In this document: positions 1 to 12,204 of the stretch, one piece after another
Layout of the letters: every line of letters starts with the position of its first letter
How positions within the stretch are numbered: position 1 is the stretch's first letter
Source: Mauremys mutica
Lineage: Eukaryota > Chordata > Testudines > Geoemydidae
Assembly (NCBI RefSeq): GCF_020497125.1
Contig: NC_059082.1
Span: 62,760,948 to 62,824,947, forward strand
Length of the DNA: 64,000 nucleotides
Reading direction: 5' to 3'
Notes under the pieces: generated by a model
The model's database searches: none
Seen by the model: only the letters and a program-made list of their open reading frames with translations
What the model was told of the DNA's origin: nothing
Position numbers and translations under genes: made by a program

Positions 1-86
1 GCTTTCACTATCACGTATGTTTGAAGAGGTAAATGGTAAAGGTCCCAAATTTGCTGGGATTCTGGGAAGCATGCAAGGGGAGGTTT

Positions 87-116
87 GAGAGAGAGAGAGA
101 GAGAGAGAGAGCGCGC
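87..116. repeat. (GA)n microsatellite with GC tail
   Basis: About twelve uninterrupted GA dinucleotides are followed by a short GCGCGC run. It is a simple repeat with no sign of function. Confidence 0.9.
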
Positions 117-484
117 GAGCGCACTAGCTTTAGGGCCTAGGCAATTGCACCATGGAGTCCCCACACCAAGAGGTGTATGAAACATAAGGTCTACACCTGG
201 AATGGGTGCCTACAGGCCCAAACCCAGGGTCAGAGCCTAAACTCTGCCCAGCACCAGGAAGCTCAGGGCATGTGGGATTCAACATTGAATCCCCCTCAGT
301 AGGCTGGTGAGTGTCCAACAGGGTGAGCTCAACAAAATCTGTTATAGGACAAAAGTTTATGTCCAATATAATCAGGACCCAGAATATGTTGCATTGTTGT
401 CCTGCACTTTAAAGGCTAGTGATTTGGGATATCGCCTATTCATTGAATTGGAAAAATGGAAAGAAAGATCATTTAATCAAGTGG

Positions 485-577
485 GAACCTGTGGACGCAG
501 CAAGTAAATAAACCGGCCCGGCCCACCAGGGCACTTGCCCTGGCGGGTCATGTGCCAAAGGTTGCCAATCCCTAGTA
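485..577. mobile_element. Possible hAT MITE terminal fragment
   Basis: A GC-rich patch (CGGCCCGGCCCACCAGGG) leads into GTGCCAAAGGTTGCCAATCCC inside AT-rich surroundings. This resembles the end of a common reptilian hAT-type MITE, from memory of the family. No partner TIR or TSD is visible, so this is at best a truncated copy. Confidence 0.35.
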
Positions 578-3500
578 TACAGCAATAGGAAAATATCATA
601 CTTGTACTTGGTTTCTTCTCAGCACCTATGGTAGCATCTACCATCCATGGATCAAAGTGCTCTATGCACAGTAATTAAGCCTCAATTCTCCTCAGAGCTA
701 AACAGTTCCCTTATAAAGCAACATGTAAATTCATTATTTTTCAGTAGATCCAACAAAAATATGTTAAACATAAGTGTATGTTAAATACCGGTATATATCC
801 CATGGGACACATCCTGCTTCTTAAGGAATTAAGCACATAAATGCCATGGATTTAAGGTGAGTCCCACAGCCAGCAGCTTTTGGGGTTGTTTTTTTTAAGT
901 GTTTACGAAAGATGTCAGATGGCAACCTCAGAGGCTGAAGTTCTTTCTCTGCTCATAAAAAGGAGGTACAGTAAGGGCAGCTCCAATATCCCTACACCTT
1001 GCTCTGAAAATCCCCCTGTGGGTAACAGGTTAGTTCAGCTTTACAGACCATTTAGTCCCTCCTAAGAGGGATGGCAATACCCGCTATTACCAATACCCAA
1101 GCACAGAAGAATACTCATGCTCTACAGAACAGGACAGTTATCCCTGCCCCAGAGAGCTTTCAATTGTAGATGTAACAATGAGTTTAACAATATGGGGGTG
1201 GGGGATAGGGTGTGAAAGCACAAGAGTTAGGATTATAAAATCACATGGTGATTCAGTGAATGGTGTGCAAATGCAATTTGTGATAGGGGCCTGTGTCCAG
1301 AAGAAAATGAAATGATATTAATTCACTTTGTATGCCCTGAAGAGCCAGCAACAAAAAGGTAGTGACCCATGAGAAGAACAAGGAATTTTAATGTTAGCTG
1401 AAGTAGCATATTGTAAGGACTGAGGTTGCCCTTCTTCCCAAAGTCTGAAACTTTTCTCTTTTATTGTGATGCAATTATTTAGTTTGTCTCAAAACTCCCT
1501 CAACTTTTAAATGAGTAAAATATCCTGCAATTCCTGCTCAACAGCACAGATTGAGCATATGAGACATTCACAGGAGAAAAAATGTTTCAGCACAGGGTTG
1601 GAATGAAGAAAAGACAGGACACAGCCTCTTTGCAGCAGGCTACAAAGCTCCTTCGGAAACAAGGATGGAATCATGAGTTCACTGACCATCTGCATCCACT
1701 GGCCCAGCCCATACCCTTCCCTCATGCTGCAGGGGTCCTATGGACTGGGATGGGGGCAAAAAGGTTGTAGGAAATATGCTGATGTTCCTTGCTCACCCTC
1801 TTTATGCAGCAGAACACCACTAGTTCTTCTGCAATCAGCATTAGAAGATTTTAGTTCTATTGTTTCATAATCCTTAAACAATGACAGTGTTTATAGGTCC
1901 ATACAAGACAGACAGAGCCCCAACCCTAAGAGCTTGCGTTCAAAAAATATATGGAAGATAAGAGTCATTAGTACAACCACAGGATGAGATAGCTCAGAAC
2001 ATTTTTTCCCTGAAGTTTGGTTAAATTACCACTGCCCACCCCCAACCAACAAGGTGGAGAAGGATTTTGACATGGACTAGAGTGAGTGGACATTGTATAA
2101 GAAATAAACCTTGGTGAAGAATTTGAATGAGAAGAGTGAGGGCCCGGCACACTGATATTAGGACATCATTCCATCCTGCCCTGTTTTGTAGTCTCAGCCT
2201 ACATTGTTTGTTTTTCTTGCAAATTACAAAAAGGGCACTATCCTTAGTTCTAGGCACTACAGTTGCTGAGTTGCTGGCTGCACGTCAGCAATGGGACAAG
2301 CAATTAATTTAGACATACAATTATAATCTGCAGCATGTAAAGTGATGTGGGATGGAAGACACACAATAAATGTAAGTCATCATTATTAAGAGCAAAAGAA
2401 AAAAGGATATGCCCAAAGATGGCAATGAAGATGCTTCAAATGACAATTGAATCCCTTAGAAAAGATTCGTGTTAGGATTAAAAACTGAGTCACTCCAAGA
2501 AATTCCAGTAAATCCTTTTTTCTCATTTTTTTAAAAATAGTGAGTGAGTTTCTTTTTCAAATAAAGAAAATGCATGAAATGCTAGTAATCATAAAATGGT
2601 AAATTTCAAAAAATAAAAACTATTAGCATACCACATTGTCAAGAAAATACTCAACTGTACAGCTAATTGAAAATAACATTATTTCAGTTAAACATGCTTT
2701 TTTCCAGAGAAATGCTGCTAATAAAGTAGTTTCCATAGGTAACATTCTAGAATAATGTGACACTAGAGCACTAAAGATATTTGCTAGGTTAGTCTCATTT
2801 CAATGTGCAGTGAGTTGGGTGTGTTACATGAGAAGTAGGATGTGCCACTGGCAGACAGAACTGGTCATGCACATTTCTGGGGATGTGCAAAGGATCGTTA
2901 GGGAAGAGGGAAATCCAGATTAGTGTCCAAGTTGCCAGTAAACAATTTATCCAGGAGGACAGTAGAGTACCCCCCACAGAAAAATATCCTCTTTGCAGTC
3001 AGATAAAGTGACAATGGCCCAAAGCTCTCCTTATCTCTTCCCCATTCCCTGGAGGAGAACAGACCTGAGATTGTGTGTATATATATCTAATAAACTGTCT
3101 CTTGGATCTTCTAGTTCTCCCAGCCTAGTACATTGTTAAACAGAGAGCACAGGAACCTGTAGAAGACTCACAGAAGCAATGCTTTTGTGTATTTCTGTAC
3201 CCCACCCATCACCAAATACAGGCATATCAATGAGGAGAAAACCTGATTTCTATAATCTGCTGTCCAGACTCCCATCATGCAGCACGATCTCCAGCCTGAG
3301 CAGGGAATAACGTGTGGCTGGAGAGAAAGGTGCAAGAATGTGTAGGAGCAGCATTGCTGGCAGAACAATATCTAAATAACCCCATTAGATGCAGAATCAT
3401 CAGTTCCCAATTTATTTTATTTTGATTAATGCTGAATCTCAACATAGCTTCCAAGGATGTAGATTTACTAGAAGCATATATAGTTATTATTTTCACAATC

Positions 3501-4273
3501 AGACATTTCATAACCTAGCTTATTATGAGAAAGCAATTTTAAGGCACAGACTTCAGATACACATGGGAATCACTAATGCATACTACTCACATTATAAACA
3601 AACAAGAAAATCTCACACTTCTAGATACTAGGGATTGCAGCTGCTTCCAGACTACAGCAGGCCATAGCAAAAATCTGCTCCCTCAGCAGAAATCATAAAG
3701 TTTAACTCCCACCAAATCAGCTACAGTACTGAATCCTATTTCTTTTTCACTGGCAGGAGGAGAGGAATCAAGGCAGCATGTTTCTAGCTATCTCGGCACA
3801 AAAGAATGCTTCTGCCAAAATCTCCTAGCTGACCTAGCGGTTTCTTCCTGGCCTGCCAGTAAGGAGAAGGACTTAGTCACTTAGGCCTGGTCTACACTAG
3901 GACTTTAATTCGAATTTAGCAGCCTTAATTCGAACTAACCGCTCAACCGTCCACACCAGGAAGCCATTTAATTCGAACTAGAGGGCTCTTTAGTTCGAAT
4001 TTGGTACTCCACCCCGACAGGTGGAGTAACGCTAAATTCGACATGGCTAGCTCGAATTAGGCTAGGTGTGGATGCAAATCGAACTTAGTAGCTCCGGGAG
4101 CTATCCCACAGTGCACCACTCTGTTGACGCTCTGGACAGCAGTCCGAGCTTGGATTCTCTGACCAGCCACACAGGAAATGACCTGGGAAAATTTGAATTC
4201 ATTTTCCTGTCTGGGCACTTTGAATCTGACGTCCTGGCTGGACATCGGGGCGAGCTCCGCAGCACCTGCAACG

Positions 4274-7009
4274 ATGCAGAGCTCTCCAGCAGAGGAGTTC
4301 ATGTTATCTGTGAATAGAAAGAGGGACCCAGCATAGACTGACTGGGAACTCTTCGATCTGATCGGTGTGTGGGGCGAGGAGTCTGTGCTTTCGGAGCTGC
4401 GCTCCAAAACAGGGAATGCGAAGACCTACGAGAAGGTCTCCAAAGCCATGAGAGACAGAGGATACAGGCGGGATGCAACGCAGCGCCGCGTGAAAATCAA
4501 GGACCCCAGACAAGGCTACCAAAAAATCAAAGCGGCAAACGGACGCTACGGAGCCTGCCACCACTGCCCCACCAGTGACCGTGGACTCTGACGATGGGAC
4601 AGTGTCGACGGCCAGTTCCTCGGTGATGTTCGCGGATGGGGAAGATGAGGAAGGGTTTGTGGAGGACGAGGCAGGCGAGAGCGCTTACAACGCTGGTTTC
4701 CCCGACAGCCAGGATCTATTCATCACCGTCACGGAGATCCCCCAACAACCCTCCCCGGCCATTAACCCGGACCCTGAATCAGGGGAAGGAGCAGTCGGTA
4801 AGTGCTTTAACCATGTTAACTTTTATTCTTAATATAACAGCAATCTTAACTGTGTGAAAAGGAGGTCTCTCTAGATATGGGGATAGAACAGAAATCATCC
4901 TTGGAGATCTCCACGAAGCTCTCCTTGCGTTAATCGAAAAGCATCAGCAGGAGGTTCCTGGGGAGAGCTGCCTTATTGGGTGCTCCGTGGTAGCACAGTT
5001 TTCCGCGCAAGGCTTTCATGAGGTACTCAGGGAGCACTGCCTCCCCGAGCACGGCTGCATCGGGCCCTGGTTCGTGCTAGCTTTCACGCAGCATGCGCTC
5101 TCTATCTCCTTCAGTGACCCTCCTCAGGGTGATCTCGCTCGGAGACTCCTGCATCTAATTAGGGTAATTACTGTAATTTTACGCCTGGTCCAAAGTATTT
5201 TTAAAAAATCTACGGACAGACGGCATAGCACAGACTCAGCACGCAGCTGCGTGACGAGCGTAACGGAAAGCCAAAGAATATAATGGACGCTCATGGAGGG
5301 AGGGGGGAATGAGGACGCAAGGTATCCCACAGTTCCTGCTGTCTCCAAAAAGTATTTGCATTCTTGGATGAGCTCCAAATGCTTCTAGGGTCAAACACAG
5401 TGTCTGCGGTGGGTCAGGGCATAGTTCGGCAATTTGCGCACACACCCCACCCACCACCAGAAGTGAAAACAATCCTCTGTTGACTCTTTTACATGTCACC
5501 CTATCTTTACTGAATGCTGCAGATAGACGCGATGGTGCAGCACTCAACACCAACATCCTTGCTCCCCCCACGCTATGGATGGCTGATGGTACAGAAAGAT
5601 GGAAATCCGTCCTCATCATCAGCCTATTGGCACATGGGGCAGTGCAAAAGGGCTGGTAACCATGCCGACTAGCATCAGTAAGGTCGATCAAGGGCTCCTG
5701 TCCCTAATTTTTGATGGCAGATGGTGCAATATGGCTGGTAACCGTCCTCATCATTGCAACAGGGGGCTGAGCTCCATCAGCCCCCACCCTTCATTGTAAA
5801 TAAAAGATTCAATTGCCCCTGGACTAGCAGAGGGATGATGGGCTCCTTCATCCACACTCCTTAATGTCCTGCCTGGACTATCATTGCAGCTGGAGGCTTC
5901 CTTCCACTCATTTCTCACAAACAAGTCACTGGTGTTGTTGCAGGAGCACCCCCTGTGAATAGCATACAGCTCATAATTTATGCAGGATCGGACACAGAGC
6001 AGCTGTGCTCTCTGGTTCTATGATACAGTGGTTCTCTAGTACACTTGCCCATAATCTAGGCAGGACTGATTCTATTTTTAGATACCAAAAAGGAGGGATT
6101 GACTCAAGGAGTCATTCCCAATTTTTGCTTTTGCGCCCCTGGCTGCTTGGCCAGGGGCACTTATGACAGCACCAAATGGGGCAGTGCAAAAGGACAGGTA
6201 ACCATGCCCATCTTATTACCATCTTATTACCAATTTATGGTATGGTAGATGGTACAATATGGCTGGTAAGCATCTCTGCTATCATGCAAAAGCAAAAGCA
6301 TGCTGCTGTGTAGCGCTGCTGGCCCGCCTCTGTCAGCGGCATCTAGTACACATACGGTGACATACACAAAAGGCAAAACAGTGTCCATGGTTGCCACGCT
6401 ATGGCGTATGCCAGGGCAAATCTGGGAAAACGGGCTTGAAATGATTGTCTGCCGTTGCTTTCCCGGAGGAAGGAATGACTGGCGACATTTACCCAGAATC
6501 CACCGCGAAAATGATTTCTGCCCCAGCAGGCACAGGGGTCTCAACCCAGAATTCACAGAGACAGCCTAGACTCAGTTAATTGTTCGCAAAAATGTATCTT
6601 TGCAAGGAATTCACTCCCTGTTTCCCATCTCACAGCTTCCACTGTCTCCAGACCTGCCACAGCATCCCCCTCGCAGAGGCTGGCAAAGATTAGGCGGCGA
6701 AAGAAAAAGACAAGGGACAAGATGTTCGAGGAACGTATGGGCTGCTACCTAGCAGAGGCGGACCAGCAAAGCCAGTGGAGGGAGACCGTCTCTCTGTGCC
6801 AGCGCTCACACAGCGAACGGGAGGAGAGGTGGCGTGAGGAAGACAAGCAGGCGACTGAAACAATGCTTGGACTAGTGAGGGAGCAAACGGACACGCTCAG
6901 GCGCCTTGTGGATGTTCTGCAGGACCGCAGGAGGACAGAGACACCCTGCAGTGTATCTGCAACCGCACTCCCCCGCCACAAAGTCCCATACCCCCCTCAC
7001 CGAAAATAA
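4274..7009 (+). pseudogene. Myb/SANT-like Harbinger accessory protein, broken copy
   Basis: Exon 1 starts at the ATG at 4274 and ends at 4797 before a GTAAGTGC donor. Exon 2 begins at 6636 after CATCTCACAG and runs to the stop at 7009. These boundaries match the intact gene in element B (38834-40783). The coding sequence is disrupted. The conserved Trp codon of the Pro-Ala-Trp that opens the Myb-like domain is TAG here. A deletion of about 55 bp near 4555, relative to B, shifts the frame before the acidic segment (FADGEDEEG) resumes from about 4575. The exon 2 product, with its basic cluster RRRKKK and charged helix, is still open. The intron is about 1.84 kb, roughly twice the length of that in B. 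An AATAAA polyadenylation signal lies near 7170. Confidence 0.85.
4798..6635 (+). other. Long intron of element A with degenerate internal repeats
   Basis: The first 300 bp or so align with the intron of element B (for example CCTTATTGGGTGCTCCGT). The middle, about 5160-6560, has no obvious counterpart in B. It repeats a motif of the form GGTGCAATATGGCTGGTAA near 5639, 5724, 6182 and 6245. No intact frame was recognised. It may be part of a longer ancestral intron that B lost, or material gained by A. Confidence 0.6.
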
Positions 7010-7872
7010 TCAGGAGGAGGGGCGGCCGGGGACATGAATACTGTCACTGCACCACAGCACAGTGCTCAAGTACCCAAAAGCTCTCATACCCTACATTTGC
7101 CGAAGTCCTTCACTTCCAGACTCACAGTAGTCCCAATCCCAGTCCCATCCCCTAACTGTCTACTTAATTAATAAAAATGCTTTGCTGTTAATTACTGTTT
7201 CCGTTATGTTTTTTCAAAGAAGACTGTGTTTGAATGGGGGGCGTGGGGAAGGGGGTGGTTAATTGCATAGGACAGTCACCTTTCCCAGGGTACAGACACG
7301 GGGGCAGGATCAGCAGCAGGTCACACACACGGTGCAGTCAGTAGGCACCCTGGTCGGTTTTTGGAGGTGGTTTCCAGGATCTGTGTGGGCGGGGGAGATG
7401 TGACTTTGCAGCGGGGGAGGGCGGTTACAGATCTTATACAGCGGTCCTTGTCCTGGACCGCTGAGTCACGCAGCTGAGGAATCTGTATCCGTCCTCCTCC
7501 ACCACAAGGTCACATATCCGCCCGCACACAGAATTCCATAAAGAGGGATGGCAGGCTCCGTTGAAAGAAGCATTCCGGCACTGTGGACCGCTCTAGGAGC
7601 AGGAGCCTGTCATTCCTTGAGTTTAGAGGCGGTCTTTACATCACCGCACACCCTACCCAGCACAGCCTGCGTCCCAGTTTCAACCCTTTCACGAAAAGTC
7701 ATGAATAAAGAAACCTTTGTTAAGTAATAATGGGACATGTATTTTATTTTTACACGTGTGCTGGAAGTGGGGGTAACGGGGTGAACGGGGTATGTAACCG
7801 AAGAGGAGAGTCAACAGTAACTGGGTAAAGAAACAGGGGCAGGTTCAGCTTCTCTGTAAAGAAACTGAACAG

Positions 7873-8266
7873 TCACAGGTCACGCTGCTCGCTGCTCGCT
7901 GGTATTTGAAGAGTTCCTTGTCGCTGTCCCAGGCGCCTGTATAGGGCTTCATGAGCAAGTGCATTAGCGGGCAGGCTGGGTCCCCGAGGATGACTATAGG
8001 CATCTGCACATCCACAACAGTTATTTCGTGGTCCGGGAAGAAACTACCTTCCTGCAGGCGTCTGAGCAGCCCACAGTTCCTGAAAACACACGCATCATGA
8101 ACCTTGCCCGGCCACCCGACGTTGATGTTTGTAAAACGTCCCCTATGGTCCCCCAGTGCTTGCAGCACCATTGAAAAGTAGCCCAATTTCTCATCAGCTG
8201 ACTGTGGAAGAGATGGACGATAAAGTGCGAGGAGGAGAAAACGGCGATGATCGCAGCGGGCTCCGT
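7873..8266 (-). pseudogene. PIF/Harbinger transposase remnant with two internal deletions
   Basis: On the minus strand this matches the transposase of element B (36832-38103) in three joined pieces. The first piece is the N-terminal segment, with the start codon changed from ATG to ACG at 8266-8264. A deletion of roughly 580 bp near 8185 removes the helix-turn-helix and the first catalytic Asp. The middle segment (YFSMVLQA to KELF), with the VILGDPA motif of the second Asp, is kept. A second deletion of roughly 300 bp near 7890 removes the segment with the catalytic Glu. The remnant still ends near the native stop. It cannot encode a working DDE enzyme. Both deletions look like simple internal losses typical of non-autonomous derivatives. 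Confidence 0.88.
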
Positions 8267-8655
8267 GCTTGCAGTGCTGTGGCGTCCGTGCTGTCACTGA
8301 CCAGAAAAGTGCACGAACAGATTGCCCGCAGGCGCTTTCAAGGAGGGAGGGAGGGAGGTTGTGATTGACGGTTCAATGACGACACTTACCCAAAACCAGC
8401 CTCGACACATTTCTCCCCCCAGCAGGCATTGGGGGCTCTACCCAGCATTCCAATGGGCAGCGGGGACTGCGGGAACTGTGGGATAGCTTCCCACAGTGCA
8501 CCGCTTCCAAAGTCTACGCTGGCCCCGTGAATGTGGACTCAGAAATTCGAATTAGTGTATTTAGTATGGATACACAAATTCGACTTCATAAGGTCGAATC
8601 CACAAATTCGAACTAAGTTGATTCGAAATAGTCTTGTAGTGTAGACAAGGCCTTA

Positions 8656-9681
8656 GGCTCCAAATGTTTGCTGAGTCTGCAGGTTATAAGTGTTGCCTTT
8701 TTTTCTTCATATACATTTCAAGTTGTTAGCTTGTATTAATCTCAACATGATAAATTAGGCAATACAGCATTTGTGGGTCTAAACTATACTTTAAAGAGGT
8801 GCTTTTACAATGGAATAATGCTGGTAAAAAAGGCATTTTTGCAAAAGGCCTTTTATTTGCAATGTCCATCTAATGCTTGAATATATTTTTAAAGCCATTA
8901 CTCCCTCTCAAGCCTTATCTTCTGATAAATCCTTGCCAAGAAATAGGCATCATGATTATCATCTTCATGAGAAAACACACCTCTGATAAGAAGCCAGGAG
9001 GACAAGAAAATTAAAGCAAATCCAGTAACAGACAAAGATTAAACTTTTACACAATAGAGTATAGCAGAACTTGTGCATTAATGACTAGGGGACCCAATGT
9101 GAATAATGAAATTTTGTGAATTAGTGAAGCTCAAATTCAGTCTCCCCCACTCCCCTGAACCCAAACCTGCTCCACAATCATTATTCCATACCTTAGCTTT
9201 GAATAGCTTTTAAACCCTCTGCAGACTGTTTGGGTACAGGTGGAAATCTGAACCTTTGTGGATCTCTGTTCCACAGTACATGCCCTTGCACAGGCTCCTG
9301 CCTTCCTGTGACAGAGGGCTAGGCAACAACAGGTGTACTAGCATTCTGATCACTGGATCACCAATTAAATCACCCCAGGGTAAACCTGAGGGGAAAGCTG
9401 TGCCTAATGGATAGATTGGGAAAGGGTAGGAGAGAGCTACAAGGCTAGTTAACCCATTAGCCCAGAAAGTAGAAAAAGGCACAGGAAGGAAGGAGAAGAC
9501 ACACACACACATGCACCTACCTCTCCTCTCCAGCATGCTAGGAAGGGGATGAAATCTCTTTTATTGCACCAACTTCTATTGCAGAGAGAGTTGGAGCTAG
9601 GAGAGCTCTCTTAGAAGGATGATACCTCCTGTCTCTCCCATCCTTGGATGAGTGCATTAAGCGGTGTATGTTACTTTAAAC
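8656..9681. other. Unassigned DNA
   Basis: AT-rich sequence between element A and the Penelope tail. I recognise no gene or repeat. A 108-codon minus-strand frame at 9210-9536 is proline/leucine-rich with no motif and is treated as chance. Confidence 0.6.
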
Positions 9682-9693
9682 ACAGAGCTTCAT

Positions 9694-9894
9694 TTTTCAG
9701 AGTAGCAGCCGTGTTAGTCTGTATCCGCAAAAAAAACAGGAGTACTTGTGGCACCTTAAAGACTAACAAATTTATTTTAGCATGAGCTTTCGTGAGCTTT
9801 GGATGCATCCGAAGAAGTGAGCTTTAGCTCACGAAAGCTCATGCTAAAATAAATTTGTTAGTCTTTAAGGTGCCACAAGTACTCCTGTTTTTTT
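9694..9894. mobile_element. Fold-back insertion of Penelope-like element tail
   Basis: A 201-bp insertion is flanked by a 12-bp target-site duplication, ACAGAGCTTCAT (9682-9693 and 9895-9906). It holds two head-to-head copies of a retroelement tail. The arms at 9730-9798 and 9826-9894 are perfect 69-bp inverted repeats around a 27-bp loop. The tail wording (AAATTTGTTAGTCTTTAAGG then TGCCACAAGTACTCCTG) matches the 3' end of the Penelope-like element at 57780-59478. The left arm continues about 36 bp further than the right. Inverted partial copies are a known result of Penelope-type integration. Confidence 0.85.
9809..9836 (+). other. Hammerhead-ribozyme-like core in Penelope tail
   Basis: CCGAAGA (9809-9815) is followed by a 6-bp stem, GTGAGC/GCTCAC (9817-9822 with 9827-9832), a TTTA loop and GAAA (9833-9836). 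The order CUGANGA, stem II, GAAA is that of a hammerhead core, with one mismatch (C for U at the second position). Hammerhead motifs are established in Penelope-like elements. A plausible short stem III (GC-TCAT-GC) follows. Activity is not shown, and the mismatch probably weakens this copy. Confidence 0.45.
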
Positions 9895-10065
9895 ACAGAG
9901 CTTCATGAGTCTCTAAGGGTAGGGGGAGAACACTGTAAATTACCTGTACAGGATTTTTGACCAGAAGATCTCTGAGCAGTTTGGTGGCTGGAAGAGACAA
10001 GAGTGGGGCTGTGCCCTGTCACACTCCCCCTCAGGAACCAGGTGCAGATTAGCATTGTCCTGTTT

Positions 10066-10250
10066 AGAATCATAGAAGATTAGGGTTGGAAGGGCCCTCA
10101 GAAGGTCATCTAGTCCAACCCCCTGCTCAAAGCAGGACCAATCTCCAGACAGATTTTTACCCCAATTCCCTAAATGGCCCCCTCAAGGATTGAACTCACA
10201 ACCCTGGGTTTAGCAAGCCAATGTTCAAACCACTGAGCTATCCCTCCCCC
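10066..10250 (-). mobile_element. tRNA-derived SINE with CR1-type tail
   Basis: Read on the minus strand, the head has a tRNA-like A box (TAGCTCAGTGG, complement of about 10230-10240) and a B box (GGTTGTGAGTTCAATCC, complement of 10187-10203). It is followed by the conserved body and a tail shared with CR1 LINEs (GGACTAGATGACC type). This is the tortoise pol III/Cry SINE pattern. The copy is close to full length. Confidence 0.88.
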
Positions 10251-12204
10251 TAAAAGCATCCATTGTGCTTTTATACTTAAAGAGGGACCTGCCAATTGTG
10301 CAGCATGCTTTCTCCTCTGTATCACATCATGGGCAGGAGGGTTCTATTTAAATGATAGCTTGTTAGGAAATTATGATGTCTACAAATTATTGAGTTTATC
10401 TTCATACACTTTTCTTTATTCATAAAAAGTCAGTCAGTTTGTACCCAAAAAACAACTACTGCTGAAAACATGGTAGTGATTCCAAATACTTTTAAATGTT
10501 GCTTCACTATTTCAAACTTATTTAAAATGAGGATAGTGCAAGTTAACATGAAAATCTATAGCACCACCCCATAATTCCCACCTGGGTTTGCTTGTCAGTT
10601 CACAAAACAGTAGCTTAAAGCTAAATATAATAAGTGCTTAGGTTTGTAGTAATCCTTACAGTGTCTGAGTGAATTAAAATTGGAGGTGAAAAAACATCCA
10701 AGGTTTCTGAAGGGAACTCCTCACAATGCATCCATTCCTAGAGTTAAGAGAGATCTGATTTAATTAATCCTGACAGTTTCACTTCAGTACTATTGCTCGC
10801 AGTTTCTGCAAAGGAAACGAACAGCTAATAATCTGAATGCCAAAATGAAACAGTCTGCTGGGAAGACTCGGCCCTGTGGATTTAAAATATTACTGAATAA
10901 ATTTTAACTATTAGCTTTCCCTTGCATGTCCAGAAACTTCTGTAGATACATCCTTGCATTACTTTCAAGTTCACCTCCCTAAAGTAAGAGAGCCTAATAC
11001 CCAGGGCATCATAATATCTTTTTATACAATGAAGTTAAATCAGCATTATAACCATCAAGACACTGGTTGGAGAAAAGAATCTTGAAGAGCTAACAGATAC
11101 TGACAAGGCCAAAGCAGTTAACACTGCATCTACAAGCTCATTCGCCCTGGAACAAGATCCATATTGCTAAGGCACTGTGTGAACAGGATGTAAAGCAGAT
11201 GGATTTCTTTCAGTTTCAGTATGTTACACACCACACACATTCAGTGCCCATGAATGTTGTGGAGCAAATTCAATCATCCTGCTATTTTATTTGATGGGCA
11301 AGCTCTGCGTGCGCAGCCCCAAAACTCAGGGGAGCACAGCAGGGTAGTAGCAGTTACCTTTCTTCCAGCTGTCCCAGAGTCACTGGATAATTTTTAAAGT
11401 ACCTACAATATAAGTTAACTGGGCATCTCAGGCTGGGCACCCAAACACTGAGACTTCCAAAATCACTAGTCACTTTTGACAATCCTGGCCATAGTCCATC
11501 TAGCTTCCAGCTAGCTATGATATGTAATGGACAAATGGCTTTTATTCCAAAATATAGTAATCATTTTTCCTTCCACAGTCCACAACACAGCAAAGAATGA
11601 GGAAGAACTTTCACAATTGTTAGAGACATGGAGTCAGTGAACGTTAAACAAAATGGTATTATGAATGGTTCAATGCACAATGAAAATTTACTGGAGGAGA
11701 AAAACATAATGGATCTAATGGAGAGTGCGTTGAGAAGGAAAATGGAACTGGAAACTCACTTGTGTCTCAGTTGTTACCAGTACTGGAAAAATGTACAGCA
11801 CACTATTCTCAATAGAGCTGAAATAAAGAATGGGAAAGACAAAAAGGCCAAGCTAAGCAGACCCTATTTTAACTGCTGCATCTTCACTGAAGCACAAAGA
11901 ACTTAGTGCAAAAGAATTGCTAAGTCCTTTCTCAGACACATTTTTGTCAAAAGTAATGTGGAGGAAATGGAAATGCCCAAACTATTGGGGACTGCCTTGG
12001 GTAATATCCAGAATATATACTGGCCATATATGGTATGTGAGGAAAGCACAATGAGAAGAATACTTTGAGGATAGATCCTCAACTCATGCTTCTCCCTTTC
12101 CAGCCCAAATGACTAAACGGAGCTAGTCAAATGGGCCTTAATGCTAAGAAACAAGGAGTTCTAACCTTGTTTTATGTCCTTTGCAAAGCATATTTTCTTT
12201 CTCT
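10251..12204. other. Unassigned DNA with one ancient repeat trace
   Basis: No gene is supported. The stretch 11410-11500 (GGGCACCCAAACACTGAG, then AAATCACTAGTCACTTTTGA) resembles an old amniote dispersed repeat also seen near 34470-34620 and 50180-50330. A 92-codon frame at 11628-11906 lacks any known motif and I do not call it a gene. Confidence 0.55.

Larger units (their letters stand above)
1..3880. other. Unassigned AT-rich intergenic/intronic DNA
   Basis: No gene is supported here. The open frames are all under 85 codons and carry no recognisable motif. Stretches near 1130-1190 and 1890-1960, with wording like 'cccctgccccagagagctt', resemble ancient SINE (MIR-like) relics but are too diverged to delimit. 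A possible hAT end is listed separately. Confidence 0.6.
3884..8652. mobile_element. Decayed PIF/Harbinger transposon (element A)
   Basis: The element is 4769 bp and flanked by the 3-bp duplication TTA (3881-3883 and 8653-8655), the usual PIF/Harbinger target. The left end reads GGCCTGGTCTACACTA and the right end, reverse complemented, reads GGCCTTGTCTACACTA. Both ends carry several TTCGAA boxes. A Myb/SANT-like gene lies on + near the left end and a transposase remnant on - near the right end, so the two genes converge. This is the same design as element B at 36472-41173, inverted. Both genes are broken here, so the copy cannot move on its own. It could still be mobilised by B-type proteins if its ends are recognised. 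Confidence 0.9.

Noticed and set aside
10187..10240. tRNA gene
   Set aside because: The A and B boxes belong to the tRNA-like head of a SINE; no complete cloverleaf or anticodon arm is evident and the sequence continues into a CR1-type tail.
11628..11906. 92-codon frame, hydrophilic, Lys/Glu-rich
   Set aside because: No domain, no promoter or splice context and no second copy for comparison. Could be chance in AT-rich DNA.
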